Below are positions 44,923 through 58,500 of a stretch of DNA of 64,000 nucleotides, piece by piece. Made by a program: the position numbers and the translations under genes. The notes below the pieces were generated by a model. It did not search any database, was not told where the DNA came from, and worked only from the letters and a program-made list of their open reading frames with translations. The first letter of the stretch is position 1, and each line of letters opens with the position of its first letter. Origin of the DNA: Polytrichum commune (taxonomy: Eukaryota; Streptophyta; Polytrichopsida; Polytrichales; Polytrichaceae); assembly GCA_950295325.1 (NCBI GenBank), contig OX485807.1, positions 17,141,001 to 17,205,000 on the forward strand. Direction: 5' to 3'.

Positions 44923-45172
44923 GGAGAGACAGGGAATTATCGTATACGAGCGTACCTCTCACCCATCCATCCAACATAAAAACTCAACCCCCTCTAGCTT
45001 TGTTGCCAATTCATCTCAAATGACTTCTAATAGACTAATTTTGGGTTTTAGAAGCTAATTCCGGTGTCAAAACAAGTAATAAAAAATAGTCTCTAGGCTT
45101 CATACTATTTAAGAGTTTATATGTTGGATGAATGAGAGATACATTCGTATACGATAATTCTCGAGTCTCTCC
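44923..45172. mobile_element. Long-TIR MITE (Mutator-like), copy ii (250 bp)
   Basis: GGAGAGACAGGGAATTATCG at the left mirrors CGATAATTCTCGAGTCTCTCC at the right. The arms contain CGTATACGAGCG and CCATCCAACATA and are about 52 bp. Flanked by an imperfect 9-bp duplication GTTGAGAAG / ATTGAGAGG. Same family as copies i and iii. Confidence 0.65.
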
Positions 45173-47404
45173 ATTGAGAGGGAGACTCGTTGGTTGAAAA
45201 TGGTTGAAAAGGATGAAGTTTTGTGACACCTACCATTGAGAATGCAGTAATAAAACTTGGATGAAGGCCATCCATGAGGTTCTATCGGGGCAAGAGGGGG
45301 GACATGGTGTTTGTTTGAAAAGGGGCCTATTGTGAGCAAATGCATCGAGCATGCTCCAAATCTCCGTGTTTTCCTAAGCCCAAAGTAAAACCCCTAGTTC
45401 AGTACATGCCTCTTCACACCTCGTGTGGGTGGTTGGCATTTGCCACCTTCTTTTTTTAGTATTGTTATTTGTGGGTGCAAAGGCTACCTATTATGTCGTG
45501 CTTGGTTCCTCGTGAAGCCAACATGTCTAGGGTAAAGTGGGGCCACCTAACTTGGTTATTGATCTTAAACGAGAACCTATATTTGAGTGGCGCATGGTCA
45601 TACATGGATTCAAGAAATTGTACCAAAAAACATGTATCTAAAAGAGATTGGAGTCTTGGACCACTTGTTCCACTATTCTTCACCATTCCAGGTTCAATCA
45701 TCAACAAAATGGGAGAGACCAATTTGAACAGTAAATAATAACTTTTAAAATCTTCATTTTAATAGTGAATAAGATATCCATATAAGTTCCAATAATTATG
45801 AGGAAGATGGTTACTTACACAATTTGAAATTGTTACTCGTCTCACACTAATTGTGTATTTCATGTCCAACAAGAAAGTGGGTGCAAAGCTAAAAGTTTGC
45901 CTTATTAATTGATTTGTCTACACATTATATAATAATCAAAGTCCTCCTATATACATCAATTTATATGTAATTAGATATGGCCAAGTAGTTAAGGCCACTC
46001 TTGCTAATTCACGTATCCAAATCATGAATGCTGCAAATCTTGCAATTGAAGTGCGGTAATTTAGAAAGAAACCCTCCAACTTATTCATCATTGTCCACAC
46101 GGCATAATCAAACCAAATGATGGATTTTTTTATAACCACTAGTGACTTTTGGATTGCATAGGCATCACATATATGGTATTTGCACATTTCACATTTCAAT
46201 AGATGTGACTCATTATGATTATGTTCAGCAGGCAAATTTTCTTTTGGTATGAAGCTTCACCTTCAAAATAGTACATATAGTATATTCAAACATTGTCAAA
46301 GAAAATGCATGCATTAGGTCCATATGTGCCTTCAAAACTCCTATGTTGTTTGATATATGTTTCTTACAACATTGAATCTTTTTATCCAAAAATCCAACTC
46401 ATGCTTTCCATATAAAGGATTGGGATAGGTGCCATCGGATTTATGTTGTCTACTACCCACATTTTATGTTGGAAATATGTCACTAGTAGTTCAACATTTC
46501 TAGAGAATGTAAAAGTTTAAACTTGAATTTTTATGTAACATGACATTAGTCAAGAACTAGAACTAGAGAGAGAGAGAGATATTTTACCATGAGTAGTAAG
46601 GTGTTTTTACCACGTACCTTAATTAAGCACACGTGCCGGTAGACCTTAAGAATCATGCAATCCTTGTTTTCGCATCAAAAAGTCCGCGATCCATAATAAG
46701 ACCTTTGCAGGTAAGGCCCAAACCACACGGGAGGAACGGCAATGAGTTGGATGAATAGCATTGGTTCAAATGAGCAAGTGGTTGCCACATGAGAGGAAGT
46801 ATGGGGAGTGGCAACAATGACTTTTTAGCTTCGGATTTTGCTTTGGATCTTGCTTCGGTATCTACTTGGCAATAAAGTAGAGTGACATGGCACAATAAAT
46901 GTAGTTCACAACTACCGGGCACTAGTGCCCGGAAGTCCCACAATATAAGGAGAAAAACGAGGAAAAGGAGACTTTTCTTGGGCAAGGTGCCACGTTGGAG
47001 GAAGTTGTGAAACTTCCGGTGCCTCTTGTGTGGCAAGGGCCTAAGTTAGATCCTCTTGTTGTGATTTAAAGAAGAATAAACGAACCAAGGCATATATGTG
47101 GTGAGGAGATATTCTTATGCCCACAATCAAGTCCCTTGACAACCCGATTTTCTTCAGGACTCCAGATTTGGAAGTATAAACTTAACGCTCGTTTTTAAAG
47201 AGGTAAATGTATGTGCGGCCGAGGAGCAAAAGACAAGCCCTTCTTGTCAAAGTGGGCATTGGGCAGACCGACAGGACACCATGGTATATATCGGATGGAT
47301 GAAAAGCACGGAAGTAGTACTGCAGGGTGTTTCCTAACTCGCAAAAAAAGTAAAAGAAAAAGAAAGAAAAAGAAAAGTATCAATCTTCATTGATCCAATA
47401 GGAT
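45173..47404. other. Intergenic, nothing recognised
   Basis: A+T-rich. A 127-codon minus-strand frame at 46,653-47,036 opens at TTG and has no motif. (GA)n at about 46,565-46,579; A-rich purine tract at 47,341-47,376. Confidence 0.5.
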
Positions 47405-47824
47405 GGAGAGAGAAGGAATCGTCACATACGAGTGCACTCTCATTCATCCAACATACTTGTCCTAAGTTGAATCTAGTAACATTATTCAGCAGTGTGTGTT
47501 TGTTCATGTGGACCCCGAGGATATAACCATGGGATGCCGCAGTTAGTGCACATTCAGGCTGAAAATTGCACTAGTTATCACATCCATGGTTATATACTCG
47601 GGGCTCACGTGAACGAACGCACGTTGCTGAATAATGTTATGCCCACATGGTAGTATTTTTCAGTTGAACTGACACTGGAAGTGACTTTAAAGATCCCGAA
47701 GTAGTCTACTCCAAGTCACCTGAGATGAATCGGCAACAAATCTACAAGGGATCGAGTTTTCATGTTGGATGGATGAGATGTACGCTCGTATGTGATATTT
47801 CCCTCTCCCTCTCCCTCTCTCTCT
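47405..47824. mobile_element. Long-TIR MITE (Mutator-like), copy iii, carrying a nested foldback (420 bp)
   Basis: Left arm GGAGAGAGAAGGAATCGTCA...CATCCAACATA and right arm 'catgttggatggatgaga...tatgtgatatttccctctccc'. Imperfect 9-bp flanking duplication CAATAGGAT / CAATAAGAC (47,396-47,404; 47,825-47,833). The extra length against copies i and ii is mostly the nested element at 47,477-47,639. Confidence 0.65.
47477..47639. mobile_element. Nested foldback element (163 bp)
   Basis: Inverted repeat with arms of about 60 bp: TAACATTATTCAGCA at one end and TGCTGAATAATGTTA at the other, both continuing through 'ccccgaggatataaccatgg' and its complement. Would form a long hairpin if transcribed. 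The duplication is at most TA. Confidence 0.75.
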
Positions 47825-47833
47825 CAATAAGAC

Positions 47834-49808
47834 TAGTAATGTTGTAAAGAGCTTGAAATCTTTTAGACTTTAGGATTACTCCTAAACCTTTTTTTTTTGG
47901 TTATTTTCCCCCAATACATAACATTATTTAGCAAGCTTCGATTGTTATGTAGGGCCCCAAGCATATGGCATTGGGATTCGGGAATTATGCATCGGGGTCC
48001 GAGTCATCTATCCCATTCAATTTGAATCAAAATTTATAGTTTTGGTGTCGACGAGTTGCATTTTTAGCAACTTGGTAGTCACGGGCGGATTAAAAATGCA
48101 TCTCCTTTTTTCTCGAATGGATAATGCATCTCATAGCTAGTCATGGCCTTCAAGTTTAGGTGTGGACAATGTCATTGGTTTGGATCCGACTTTGGGGGTT
48201 TGTGAGCATTCAAACATATAAAGACCGATATTGTTTCACTCTAGGCAAGAGCTAGCTATGTGCTCACTTGCAAAGTTCACGATTCATTCCAAATAAATAG
48301 GAACTTGTTTATTCACCTTGTCATCGAACACATATGTAATATCACATGGATCGGAGGTACTTGAATAGCATATCGAAGATGGGACCATATGTATTGAATT
48401 TAAACAATCGTAACTATCCAAAAGAACTTTTAACTATAATAAAACACACACACACACACACTCTCACTTAAGACCTTCTTGAAATGTTGGTGATTATTGC
48501 TAAGGCCGAATGCTAAAGCATCCCTATTGAGCCATGGCCGTGTAAAATCTTGGCATCATCGCCCACACGTTAGTGCCCATAGATAGATAGAATAGATAGA
48601 TAGAAACTCCGGTCCCTTTACGTTAGTGCCCATAATAGAATGACCAATCATGCTTGTGTGATGTTTGCACATGACACAAGTCAGGATATCCAGTCAATTA
48701 CTTGGATTAGGTGCGGATGACAATGCACTCTCTGTGCAATCATTCAACGAAGATCATTATGACTTGGCCACATTATTTCTTGAAGTTAGGGCATTAGGTT
48801 GCTTGTAGTCATAGAATCGTGATTGTTAGAGGTATAAGAATGAATAAAGTTTGAATAACCCATATGCTTTGTGGGAAGTGGAAGTTGAGATATCCCACAT
48901 GTATTGTATGATCCAAAGAGGAAAAATGCAATAAAAAGCAAGGCAAGGAGTGAAAGTGACCATCTCACTCTAAGCAATGCTCACATGCCTTTGTGTATGT
49001 GTATTTGCTTGTGCAATTTGATCTCTAGTTTTAATGTGCTTGAATGTTTGGAGTGTTTGGAATTTCTATAGATTTCATAAGCACGTTTCTACATATTATA
49101 GGGCTTGCAAGCTAACTAAAGAATACATCAACACCTTAGCATGTTCCAAATAAGAAACATACTAGTTGAGTTTGTTGTTTTTAAAACCAATGAGTACATC
49201 TTTTCAATTCATATCATTATTCAACTATTATCAATTGTTCCACTTGAATCTTACTAATTTTTCAGGTTTGATCTACTTGTACACAAACATATGTATAATT
49301 CTAATACCTTACATGCCATATTCTCGGCCCCACCCAATATGGTTAGTTAGTTGAATGATATTATGCTCTTGAAGAGATGCTCGTAAATCATGAATTGGTA
49401 TTCTTTTATGAATGTACATTTTAAACTTACATGTATATCCTAACAGTGGTTGAAGCTGAACTTTGTGGACCTAAATTGGGAAAATCACGAAAATCCATAT
49501 GAAAAGGCCCTCAAAGATTCAAGTGTCCCATTTCGGCCTAAAGGTGTCATTTGGGGGGGGGGTGCTTAATGTTAGTTAGTGTCATGTTTAGGTGAAAATG
49601 TCAAAGATGATCCCATTCAAGATTAACCCATTTATGAATCTTAATCCCACAATCGGAACATTCAAAAAGGAAAGAAAGAAAGAAAAACACGCCGACTTCA
49701 TGAGTTGGAACATACATTGTTTTAAAAAATGAAAGACTTGGGCTTGCATTATGCCATATTCATTGTCATTACATATGACTTCTAACTTCCTATCACATGT
49801 AGTAGAAT
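47834..49808. other. Intergenic with microsatellites
   Basis: (CA)n at 48,444-48,461, TAGA repeats at 48,580-48,604, a short direct duplication 'acgttagtgcccata' at about 48,567 and 48,621, and a G run near 49,553-49,562. No gene. Confidence 0.55.
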
Positions 49809-50290
49809 GTGTTAAGGGCATGTTTACACTATTGACTAGTGACCATGACCATTTCTTTCTAAACTCTCTCATTGTTGAAACATGAGTGGTGCGCCCACTT
49901 CATCCTACATAAGGTCACCAAAAATAAGAGTAACCGTGTCAGAATATGAATGACAAGGTGACGTGGAATTGACACGCAATCCCACGTGTTCATGATTAAA
50001 TAATGTTTGGTGGTCATCAAGATTTTGCAGCAAGTGGACCCATATACTAGGTTGTCCCAACAAACAAAAAATGAAGGACTACTATGTCACCTACAACAGT
50101 CAACACCTACTATTTGTACCAACAATTTGTTCGAAAGGAATCCATCAATAACACTATACTATGGTCCAAGTCCGCATTACACTATGTCACACATGACCAA
50201 TATGTTGGAAAGGTGATGTGGATTTCTCTTTGTCGTGGTCTTCAACCCATTGACATGATCACGAGAAATACTAAACATCAAATCCCAATT
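49809..50290. repeat. Dispersed repeat R2, copy 2
   Basis: Diverged, collinear match to 3,945-4,440 (see that copy). Confidence 0.5.
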
Positions 50291-50395
50291 AAACAAATCA
50301 ATAAACTGAATAACCCTACTAGCGTGGATGGAAAATTGTCATGGACCACATTAACTTTACAGTCAAAGTGGAATTAATGTGGGTCCCAATACTCC

Positions 50396-50600
50396 AGGTT
50401 TTCGCCAAAGTCTTCATGAAGACTTCCGATCACCACATTCATCATAAGTCGTAGGACAAATATAGCACAAAGTTAAATAACCACTACGTTCATTTCCTTA
50501 AAAACAATTGATGTGACCTACACTAATTTTCTACTAAAAATTTAGTGCGGGCTCTAAAAAATTAGTGTGGCCCACATCAATAGGACTATTTAGTGTAGTT
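50396..50600. repeat. Dispersed repeat R6, copy 2
   Basis: Shares 'gtcttcatgaagact' and 'attagtgtggcccacat.aataggact.tttagtgtag' with 14,385-14,665. Confidence 0.45.
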
Positions 50601-50684
50601 GCCACGATGATTGTTGTTACTCGGAAGGTGAACATAGAGGAAAGAACATTTTCAAGAAAGAGATGACGTCAGGCAACTCACAAC

Positions 50685-50707
50685 AAACCCTAAACCCTAA
50701 ACCCTAA
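50685..50707 (+). repeat. Interstitial plant telomere-type repeat (AAACCCT, 3 units)
   Basis: Three perfect consecutive AAACCCT units. This heptamer is the plant telomere repeat and also the telo-box found in some plant promoters. No gene start is visible next to it, so a repair scar or chance short array is as likely as a regulatory site. Confidence 0.85.
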
Positions 50708-53700
50708 TAAACATGTGCACGCATTGTCCATGCAAACATTTCCCCCACTCGAGGCACCTATTTGCATGCAGAATGTGGAGTGTGTGGCATTCTCCGATCA
50801 AACAACATTTGTTTTTTCCTTGAGATTTTGGGGGTTAGAATACCGCACACTCGGGCTCGTGGCATCAATGACGGTGGAAAACGTGTTTATATTCATCACA
50901 CAAATTCTTTCATTACTTTTGAGGGAGATATTCTATGCTTTCGTACATACCCTAGAGAGGCCTCCGTATTTCATCTTTATTTGTGCCAAAATGTAGTTTC
51001 CATGTGGGATACAAGTGGGTCCCAACTAACATGAGCATGACATGTGGTGAAATATGAGAGGGAAATGATGATTTTTTTGTGTCATAATGGAGAGGCCTCT
51101 GTAGTATAGCGCGACACAATGTTCAAAGTTACGTGATGGTTATAATCATATTTTGGAATGCCATTCGACCAACTTTATATGGTTTTGAATGTGTTTATAA
51201 TATGCATGCTATCTTCGTGTGAAGAAAAATAAAATTGTCCTCAATCAAAACACAACACGATCAATTTGTTTTTCTCCAAACAATAGGCCACATTAGAGTT
51301 AATCTTGAAGTTTCTCAAAGAGAGATGAAACCTTGGATATAATCCTTCTTTGATTACATATTCTATTAATAGATAGTTAGCTTGTCATGCATTGGGGCTT
51401 ATTTTAAGAGTTAGGTGGAACTTTTGGGAACTCCTCTTTTCACATCTCAAACTTTGAGAGAATTTCAGGATATGAAATAGAGTTCATGTGCATGGGACCC
51501 GTCGTCTTGAATCCTGAATTGGCCTATGCAAGGCTAGGTTGGCCCACCCATCCTAGTAGGACAAGCTAGAAACATGGGTTTTAATAGTCTGACACCACAT
51601 TTTTGTGTGATAATTTAAACATTAAGAGAACTTTATTGACTTTGTGTTAATTCTCATAAACTCAGGGTTTGAGACGAAATCCATGGTTTCATTTGCTTTA
51701 CTTCATGGACAACTCTATTATATACAAGTGATATTTTGGTATTGGTTTTGTCAAGTTCTAGGAAATAGTGCTCGTGTGGATAACATCAATGCTCAACATG
51801 CCGCCATTGATGGACATGTCAACATTGACTTAATTGGTCACTTCTTCTCGGACATGTAAAAAATCGCCTTATTATGACCTAAACCTATGAACTTAACAAT
51901 AATAGCTAACAATAGTTTAGCAGTAAGCGGTTTCTTAGCATTAAACCCAATATCAAGTAACACATCACATGGCATATCTAATGTGATGGGAACTCCAACA
52001 TTGTGTATGTTTGTTATTTTCTTGCATTGTGTGTGTGTGTGTTTTATTTATTTATTTTGTAGTAGTAGTAGTAGTAGTTGTTGTTATTGTTGTTGGGGGT
52101 GGGGGTGGGGGGAGGCATAAATTGAATATTCAATTGCAGGAATGGAATCAAAATACAACTCTTCTAGAATAACCAATGCAATGCAAGTCAAGTGGAAATC
52201 AAGAAATAATGCCCAATTTTCTTGCATTGTGTTATCATTGACTTGTCACTTCGTGTGGCTGGACTCTCAACTTTCATGGGATATTTCAAAGAGGGGAGCA
52301 TTATTGAAAGTAGAGGCAAATATGTGATCCATTAAGTTGGTTTGGTTTGGTACACATATGGAAAATGGGTATAAAGAGTATGGGTTGGGAGATTAGATAA
52401 AAATGAGTTGCAAGGCAATAAAAAAATAGTATTCGTGAAAACATCACATTCACATGTGATATTTTTTCCAACGGTTGATTCGATTTCTAGTCTTGTGGAG
52501 TGCACTTCAACTTTGGAAAAAGAATGCATTTAAAATTTAGTTTATGTATGGGCACTTATAGTACAAGTTCATAGAGTAAAGAAGAAATCTTTCTTATATC
52601 ACAAATGTTATGTTTTGATTGCTATCAAGACTGTTTGGAATAACAATGAAAAACATAACATTCACGATATAAAAAGACTTGTTCCCTTGTTATCACTTGC
52701 ACAAGCTACTAGCATTTTGTATATACATCCAAATGTAGTTAGCAAAAGCTACATCCAAAGACCAAGTCAAGTTGGCCTTCCTTGCATTTGAAAAAAATGA
52801 CATTTGTGACATTTTTGCGTGTCATGTGATATTTTCACAAATACCATGTTAAAAACATGGGAGGGGTCACATGGTCTCACAAATAGGTTGACTCTACTAA
52901 GATCACAAAACTCATGACTTTGTTTATTCATATGTTTAGCAACCACACTAACAAATTTGTTCAATGGATGTATTTTATGACTATGGTAATAACTATTCAA
53001 ATTAATGTGGAATGCTGATAAATTAGCTTGAATCGACCTAATTGTACATTTTAGACTGACTATCTTTTGAATGACATGGCACAACGTTCATGGAATTAAA
53101 ATTCTCTAAATAATTTACGGGACAATCTAAAGGTGACTATAGGTGAATAATAGAAATGAGTATAGAGGTGAACTTTAGTTTAAACCCATGTTGTCTCGCC
53201 CTATAGCATATGCGTCTATGAAGTAGTGTCCCATGCCATCTCAACCGTCCACTCAACATGCCACCATTGATGACTGAATGTTTTGGAACTTCAAAACGAT
53301 GAGTGCGTTGGTGCCCACCTATCCTCGCCATAGGTTGCCAAAATGTATATGTGATATGAGCTTATAGAACCATGGGTTGGGAACATGGCAAACTTTAAAG
53401 CTCCAAGGTGGCGATAAATATGAGATGGTTTACATAGACAAGGTTTTGAGGAACATGGATCCATTGTCCATGTTTTGTTTTGTCATCTCTCAGTGGGGCT
53501 GGGAAGATTGGTTAGGAAACAAGGAAGGACGAGAGAGATGGTGGGAAGGTAGAATTTACTTCATTTTGTTAGATTGTCCCCTACCGTCCCACCTTGTGGT
53601 ACAATTGCATATAAATGAATGTCTTGGGTCATCTATGCATCGTTACTAAACCCCCATCACCATGTGCTCATTGTTGCAATCCAATTCACTATCCATTCCC

Positions 53701-54240
53701 AAAATGCATGATAGACGTAAATCATTTCACCACCCATATGTGCTCGTTGTCCCAGCATTTGATCCTCACCACCATTCGCCCACATATGCAAACCAGCTGT
53801 GTCAGTGCCCATGAACCCAAACACCGTTCATTTCCCAAATGTACAGTAGATGCAAACCAAATTGCATCACCACCCATGTGCCCTCACCATTCCAGAATTC
53901 CAAAGTGCATAATAAACATAAACCATTGTTAAACTGACCACATAGACGTATCGCGTGGTCATGTGACCTGTCAAAATTTGAACAGTTAAAGTTGTAAGTT
54001 GAAATGTAAAGAAAGAGGAAGTATAGTTGATGCTTTGCTCCTCTTCATGCGTGCAATGAAAAATCGTATTATGACAAGTCATGTGACAGAGCGAGGCGTC
54101 TCTATGGTCATTTCAACAAACTATGCAATCAATTCAACGATCCCCTCAACATACAATTATCTTTCAAATGATGGAATTCTCTTTCTCTAAGCATTTATGG
54201 GACATTGTAAGAAGGAGCCACTATTGAAAGTAGAGGTGAT
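50708..54240. other. Intergenic with simple repeats and R5 fragments
   Basis: (GT)n at 52,028-52,041 and (GTA)n at 52,059-52,078. A diverged repeat R5 at about 53,340-53,425 ('atatgtgatatgagc.tatagaaccatgggttggg.a..tggcaaa') matches 54,580-54,655 and loosely 52,330-52,390. No gene. Confidence 0.5.
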
Positions 54241-54575
54241 TAGTACACTAAATCGGATATTTAGTGTTTGATTATATTTAACATTGCTACCACCCTACCC
54301 TGCTCAACACTAATTTTGAATTCTTTGACAACCAATGTTAGAAGATTTGCTAGAAGATATCTTGGAATTCTCATGCTTATCATTGTTATATCCTTTTTTG
54401 GTCATATCCTTACGAACACTAAATTCAAACACGTAACTTCCACATACTACTATAGTTGATATTTAGTGTTTTGAGTTTACATTTTAATGTTACTTACTTT
54501 CATAGAGTTATTGATATTTAGTGTATGCATGCGTATTTAGTGTATACTACACTAAATATCCTATTTAGTGTAGTG
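54241..54575. mobile_element. CACTA-type non-autonomous element, diverged copy (about 335 bp)
   Basis: Right end CACTAAATATCCTATTTAGTGTAGTG mirrors the left TAGTACACTAAATCGGATAT, where the first CACTA has decayed to TAGTA. The interior aligns with 5,256-5,583 ('tttgattatattta.cattg.taccaccctacc', 'cacgtaacttccacata.tac'). No flanking duplication is recognisable (GAT / GGG). Sits about 1.3 kb upstream of the PP2A gene. Confidence 0.6.
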
Positions 54576-54652
54576 GGGCAATATGGGGTATATAGACATA
54601 TGGGTTGGAAGCCTGGCAAAATTTGAGTCGCACGGCAGCCAAAAATATGAGA

Positions 54653-55576
54653 GGGGTCACATGGACCATGGCTCCGAGTAACGGGGAACCGTCGGATGGG
54701 GCCCGGAGAGGGACCACCGTCCAGATTTCGTTTCATCGTCTGTCTCTCAGCCCCCCCCCCCGGGGCTGCCTTCGTTGCGCTGGCCCGCCCGGCTATGGCA
54801 GCCTCGCTTCCCACCCGAGCTCGCATCGCATCGCATCGCATCGCAGTGCAGCGCAGGGGGGCCATTGCGAATCGCGATCCACTCGCTCTTTAGCACTGCT
54901 ATCGCTCCACTCGCTGTGGCGACTCTGTTGGAATTTGGGTAGCTCGATTTCGACTCCCGAGAGCGGACTCTGCGGAGTGCTTTGAGGCCCTTAGGGTTTG
55001 GCCGTTGGGGTTTGCACCTGTGCGTCCTTCGAGGCTCGGATTGCTTGGAATCATCGCGGGTGGGGTGGTGGTGGTGATTTTTTTTATGTGTGTGGATGCG
55101 CCTTGGATGTGGGACAGATGTGCCGGTGCATGTGGCGGGCGGGGGGATGGTGGATCGGGGATGTGGGCATGTGGATGCGGATGTGGTAGTCATGGCGCTG
55201 CCAAGGGTTTTGTAGGCTTTGGCGAAGGTCATGACGATGGTTGAGAGTTGGAGGTGTACGGAGTTGGCAGGTGGCTGTTGACGACGATGATGTACAGACT
55301 GGAGCTTTGACATGGCGGTATTCCCTCTTGTTTGATGCAGTGAGTTTTGGTGCTACTTTCCTTCTTCTCATCGTGACATCCGCCGGGTCGACGAGAGAGA
55401 GAGCGAGAGACCCGATGAAGAGGAGAATAATTGTGACATATTTGAAGGTGGAGTGAGAGGTGAGTTGGAATTGGGAGGAGAAGCTGATGTTGTGGAATGA
55501 TGTTTCGGATGAAGGATAATATTATTGCTTAGGCTCTAGAAAGAGGAAAGGGGGAGGGGGAGGTTTGGATTCAGGC
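54653..55576 (+). promoter_or_regulatory. GC-rich upstream region and 5' leader of the PP2A B' gene
   Basis: Abrupt rise in GC after about 54,650. Contains a (TCGCA)5 repeat at 54,821-54,845, a telo-box-like AGGGTTT at about 54,992, GA repeats at 55,394-55,410 and a G-rich segment just before the start codon. Transcription start and any leader intron cannot be fixed; long open frames on both strands here reflect composition. Confidence 0.45.
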
Positions 55577-58500
55577 ATGGTGTTTAAACTGAGGCGCGTG
55601 ATTACGCGCCAGAAAGGTCCATCGAAGTCCGAGAGCAGCAATGAAACAAATCCAACGAATGGCGGGGGAGCAGCTGGTGGGTCTGTGGCTACATTGGCGG
55701 CCCCGGCAGCTTCAAAACCTAATGTCAATCCTCTCGGAACGAGAAATCCGGCTGTTCCTATAGTTCGACAAGCGGGACCTGTTGCACTTTCATCCTCAGT
55801 CATCGCCCAGAGTAATCAAAGACCGAAAGACAGCAAGCTGCCCAATGGGAGCTTTGAGGCCTTGCCATCTTTTAGGGATGTGCCGAGTGCTGATAGGCAA
55901 AATTTATTCATTAGGAAGCTCAACTTGTGCTGCTATACATTCGACTTCACAGACCAGAGTAAGAATGTGAAGGAGAAGGAAATCAAGAGGCAGACGTTGC
56001 TGGAGTTGGTTGATTATGTGACATCAGGTACAGGGAAATTCACGGAGTCTGTGTTTGAGGATATCACAAAGATGCTGGTGATAAATCTTTTCCGCACTCT
56101 GCCCCCTTCATCCCACGAAAATACTGGGTCTGAAAATTTTGACGCTGAGGAGGAGGAGCCCACAATGGAGCCTGCGTGGCCGCATTTGCAAATTGTATAT
56201 GAGTTTCTCCTACGGTACGTTGTGTCATCCGAGACAGATGCCAAAATTGCCAAAAGATATATTGATCATTCGTTTGTGCTTAAATTACTGGACCTTTTTG
56301 ATTCCGAGGATCCACGGGAGAGGGAATACCTCAAGACAATATTACATAGAATTTATGGGAAGTTTATGGTTCACCGTCCATTTATTCGAAAGGCCGTCAA
56401 CAACATCTTTTACCGCTTCATTTTCGAGACAGAAAAGCATAATGGGGTCGCTGAACTCCTGGAAATTTTGGGAAGCATCATCAATGGCTTTGCTTTGCCT
56501 CTCAAAGAGGAACATAAGATGTTCCTTGTGCGAGCCTTGATACCTCTGCACAAACCCAAATGTGTCTCTATGTATCACCAACAGCTTTCGTACTGTATAA
56601 TCCAATTTGTTGAGAAGGATTTCAAGCTGGCGGACACTGTTATTAGGGGCCTCATCAAGTATTGGCCCGTGACAAATAGTCAAAAGGAGGTTTTGTTTCT
56701 GGGGGAGCTTGAGGAAGTCTTGGAGGCCACGCAGGCAGCAGAATTCCAACGGTGCATGGTCCCTCTCTTCCGACAAATCAGTCGTTGTCTAAACAGCTCA
56801 CACTTTCAGGTAGGTATTCAGATCTCCATGTTATGTCATTGTTTGTTATCTTGTGAGTGTTCTCCTAGTATTCTTTGGCATTCAATCACTTCATGAATGA
56901 TCACATTATAAATTGTCGAACTTTTGGGTGAACTGATTACTCATGGTCGGGGTTGACCAGAGAAGTCTCCCAGAGGGGCTTTGATTTGCACCGATTCTCA
57001 GTCACCTTTCTTACTATTTTCAAGCCACTTGTTGGACTACGTGGTGTGTGAGGAAGAAGTAATACATATCTGCCAGATTTGAATATTGGGTTGTAGTTGA
57101 TTGTTAGTTGGGAATGTGGCCTAAAGAGTTGTTCAGAGAGATTATATACTTTGGTTTGATTTAATCTCAAAATAAATCTCCTCAAAAGTCTCACATTGAT
57201 GAAGATATGACTCTGTTGTATGTACTTGAACATGCTTCACAGTGCCAGGACACTGAATTTTATCATTTTCATCAATTAATCTGATTTTCAAAATTTCCCA
57301 AAATAGAGAATATACTGGATCACTCTCCACACATTAGTCTTACCAAACCATGCTGATTCCATGAAAACTAAGATACCATCTTGAATCTCAACTAAAAAGC
57401 TAGGGTGATTCATAGCATGGTTTTTGCCAGTTTTGGTTCCTAGCCATAGTTGTAAAGATAGCAAAGTGAGATATATTTTGCCATGCCAATCTCCACACAA
57501 CTTATCTGTGCAACCTTTTTGTAGAAAGAGGATGCCAACTTTTGTGTGTCCTTGTATGATGACATAGAGTCATTACTAATCATTAAAAACTAGAGCTATC
57601 TGTGCGTGAGTTGCAGCATTGCTAGAAAATGATCTCACTGGCAGCATTTCTGGACAGCAGGCCTGTCATGTTATTGCAGAACCATTTTGGAGGATTTTAG
57701 AACCAATAAAGTAGGATTAGGTCTCTAATTCCGAGGCATGTTACATTTCTTGTGTACCATCTTAAGAAACATTTTCAAGGAAAATGTTCCTAATCCTACC
57801 AATAAGGTAGGATTACGAACTTTTTCATCAAGACAACGGTCTTTACATCAATTTTTGTATACCTCCAGCATCATGAACATCAGGATATTCGTTTGATCAA
57901 CTTCCAATGTTCCTTTGAGTAGCATGTTTATGAAATGGGCAATGTGAAATAGCATAGGTGCAATTTTCTGTATGGCACTCTTGTATTTAGCTGTTGTTAG
58001 TTGTGACCAATGTAGCTATCAGTTCAGGAGCATCTCTCAGAGAGCTCAATATAATATGAATTGTCATGGCTATGGAACAGAAAGCAGTTTCTTGTTTAGC
58101 ATGTGTTTGGTGTTTTGTTTAAGAAATAAGATTGGCTTTCGTAAGTACACATGAACAACTCTCCTATCAGTCCTCATATCAAGTGCTATTGTGTTCAGTT
58201 ATCACCATGGTCACAATAATAAGCATTTTGTCTTGCTGCAGGTGGCGGAGCGTGCTCTCTTCTTGTGGAACAATGACCACATTGTGAGCTTGGTTGCCCA
58301 GAATCGGCATGTTGTGCTCCCCCTGATTTTCTCAGCTTTAGAGAGAAACACACGAAGTCATTGGAATCAGGCTGTTCATGGATTAACTTTGAATGTGCGT
58401 AAAATGTTTCTAGAAATGGATCAGGATCTTTTCCAGGAATGCCAGCGGAAGTTCCAAGATGATGAAGCAAAAGCAAAAAGCCTTGATGAGAAGCGAGAGG

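Noticed and set aside
54747-55313. 188-codon minus-strand frame upstream of the PP2A gene
   Set aside because: Basic, low-complexity H/P/T/R-rich translation of a G-rich leader; no motif.
56342-56776. 144-codon minus-strand frame
   Set aside because: Lies antisense to the conserved B56 domain.
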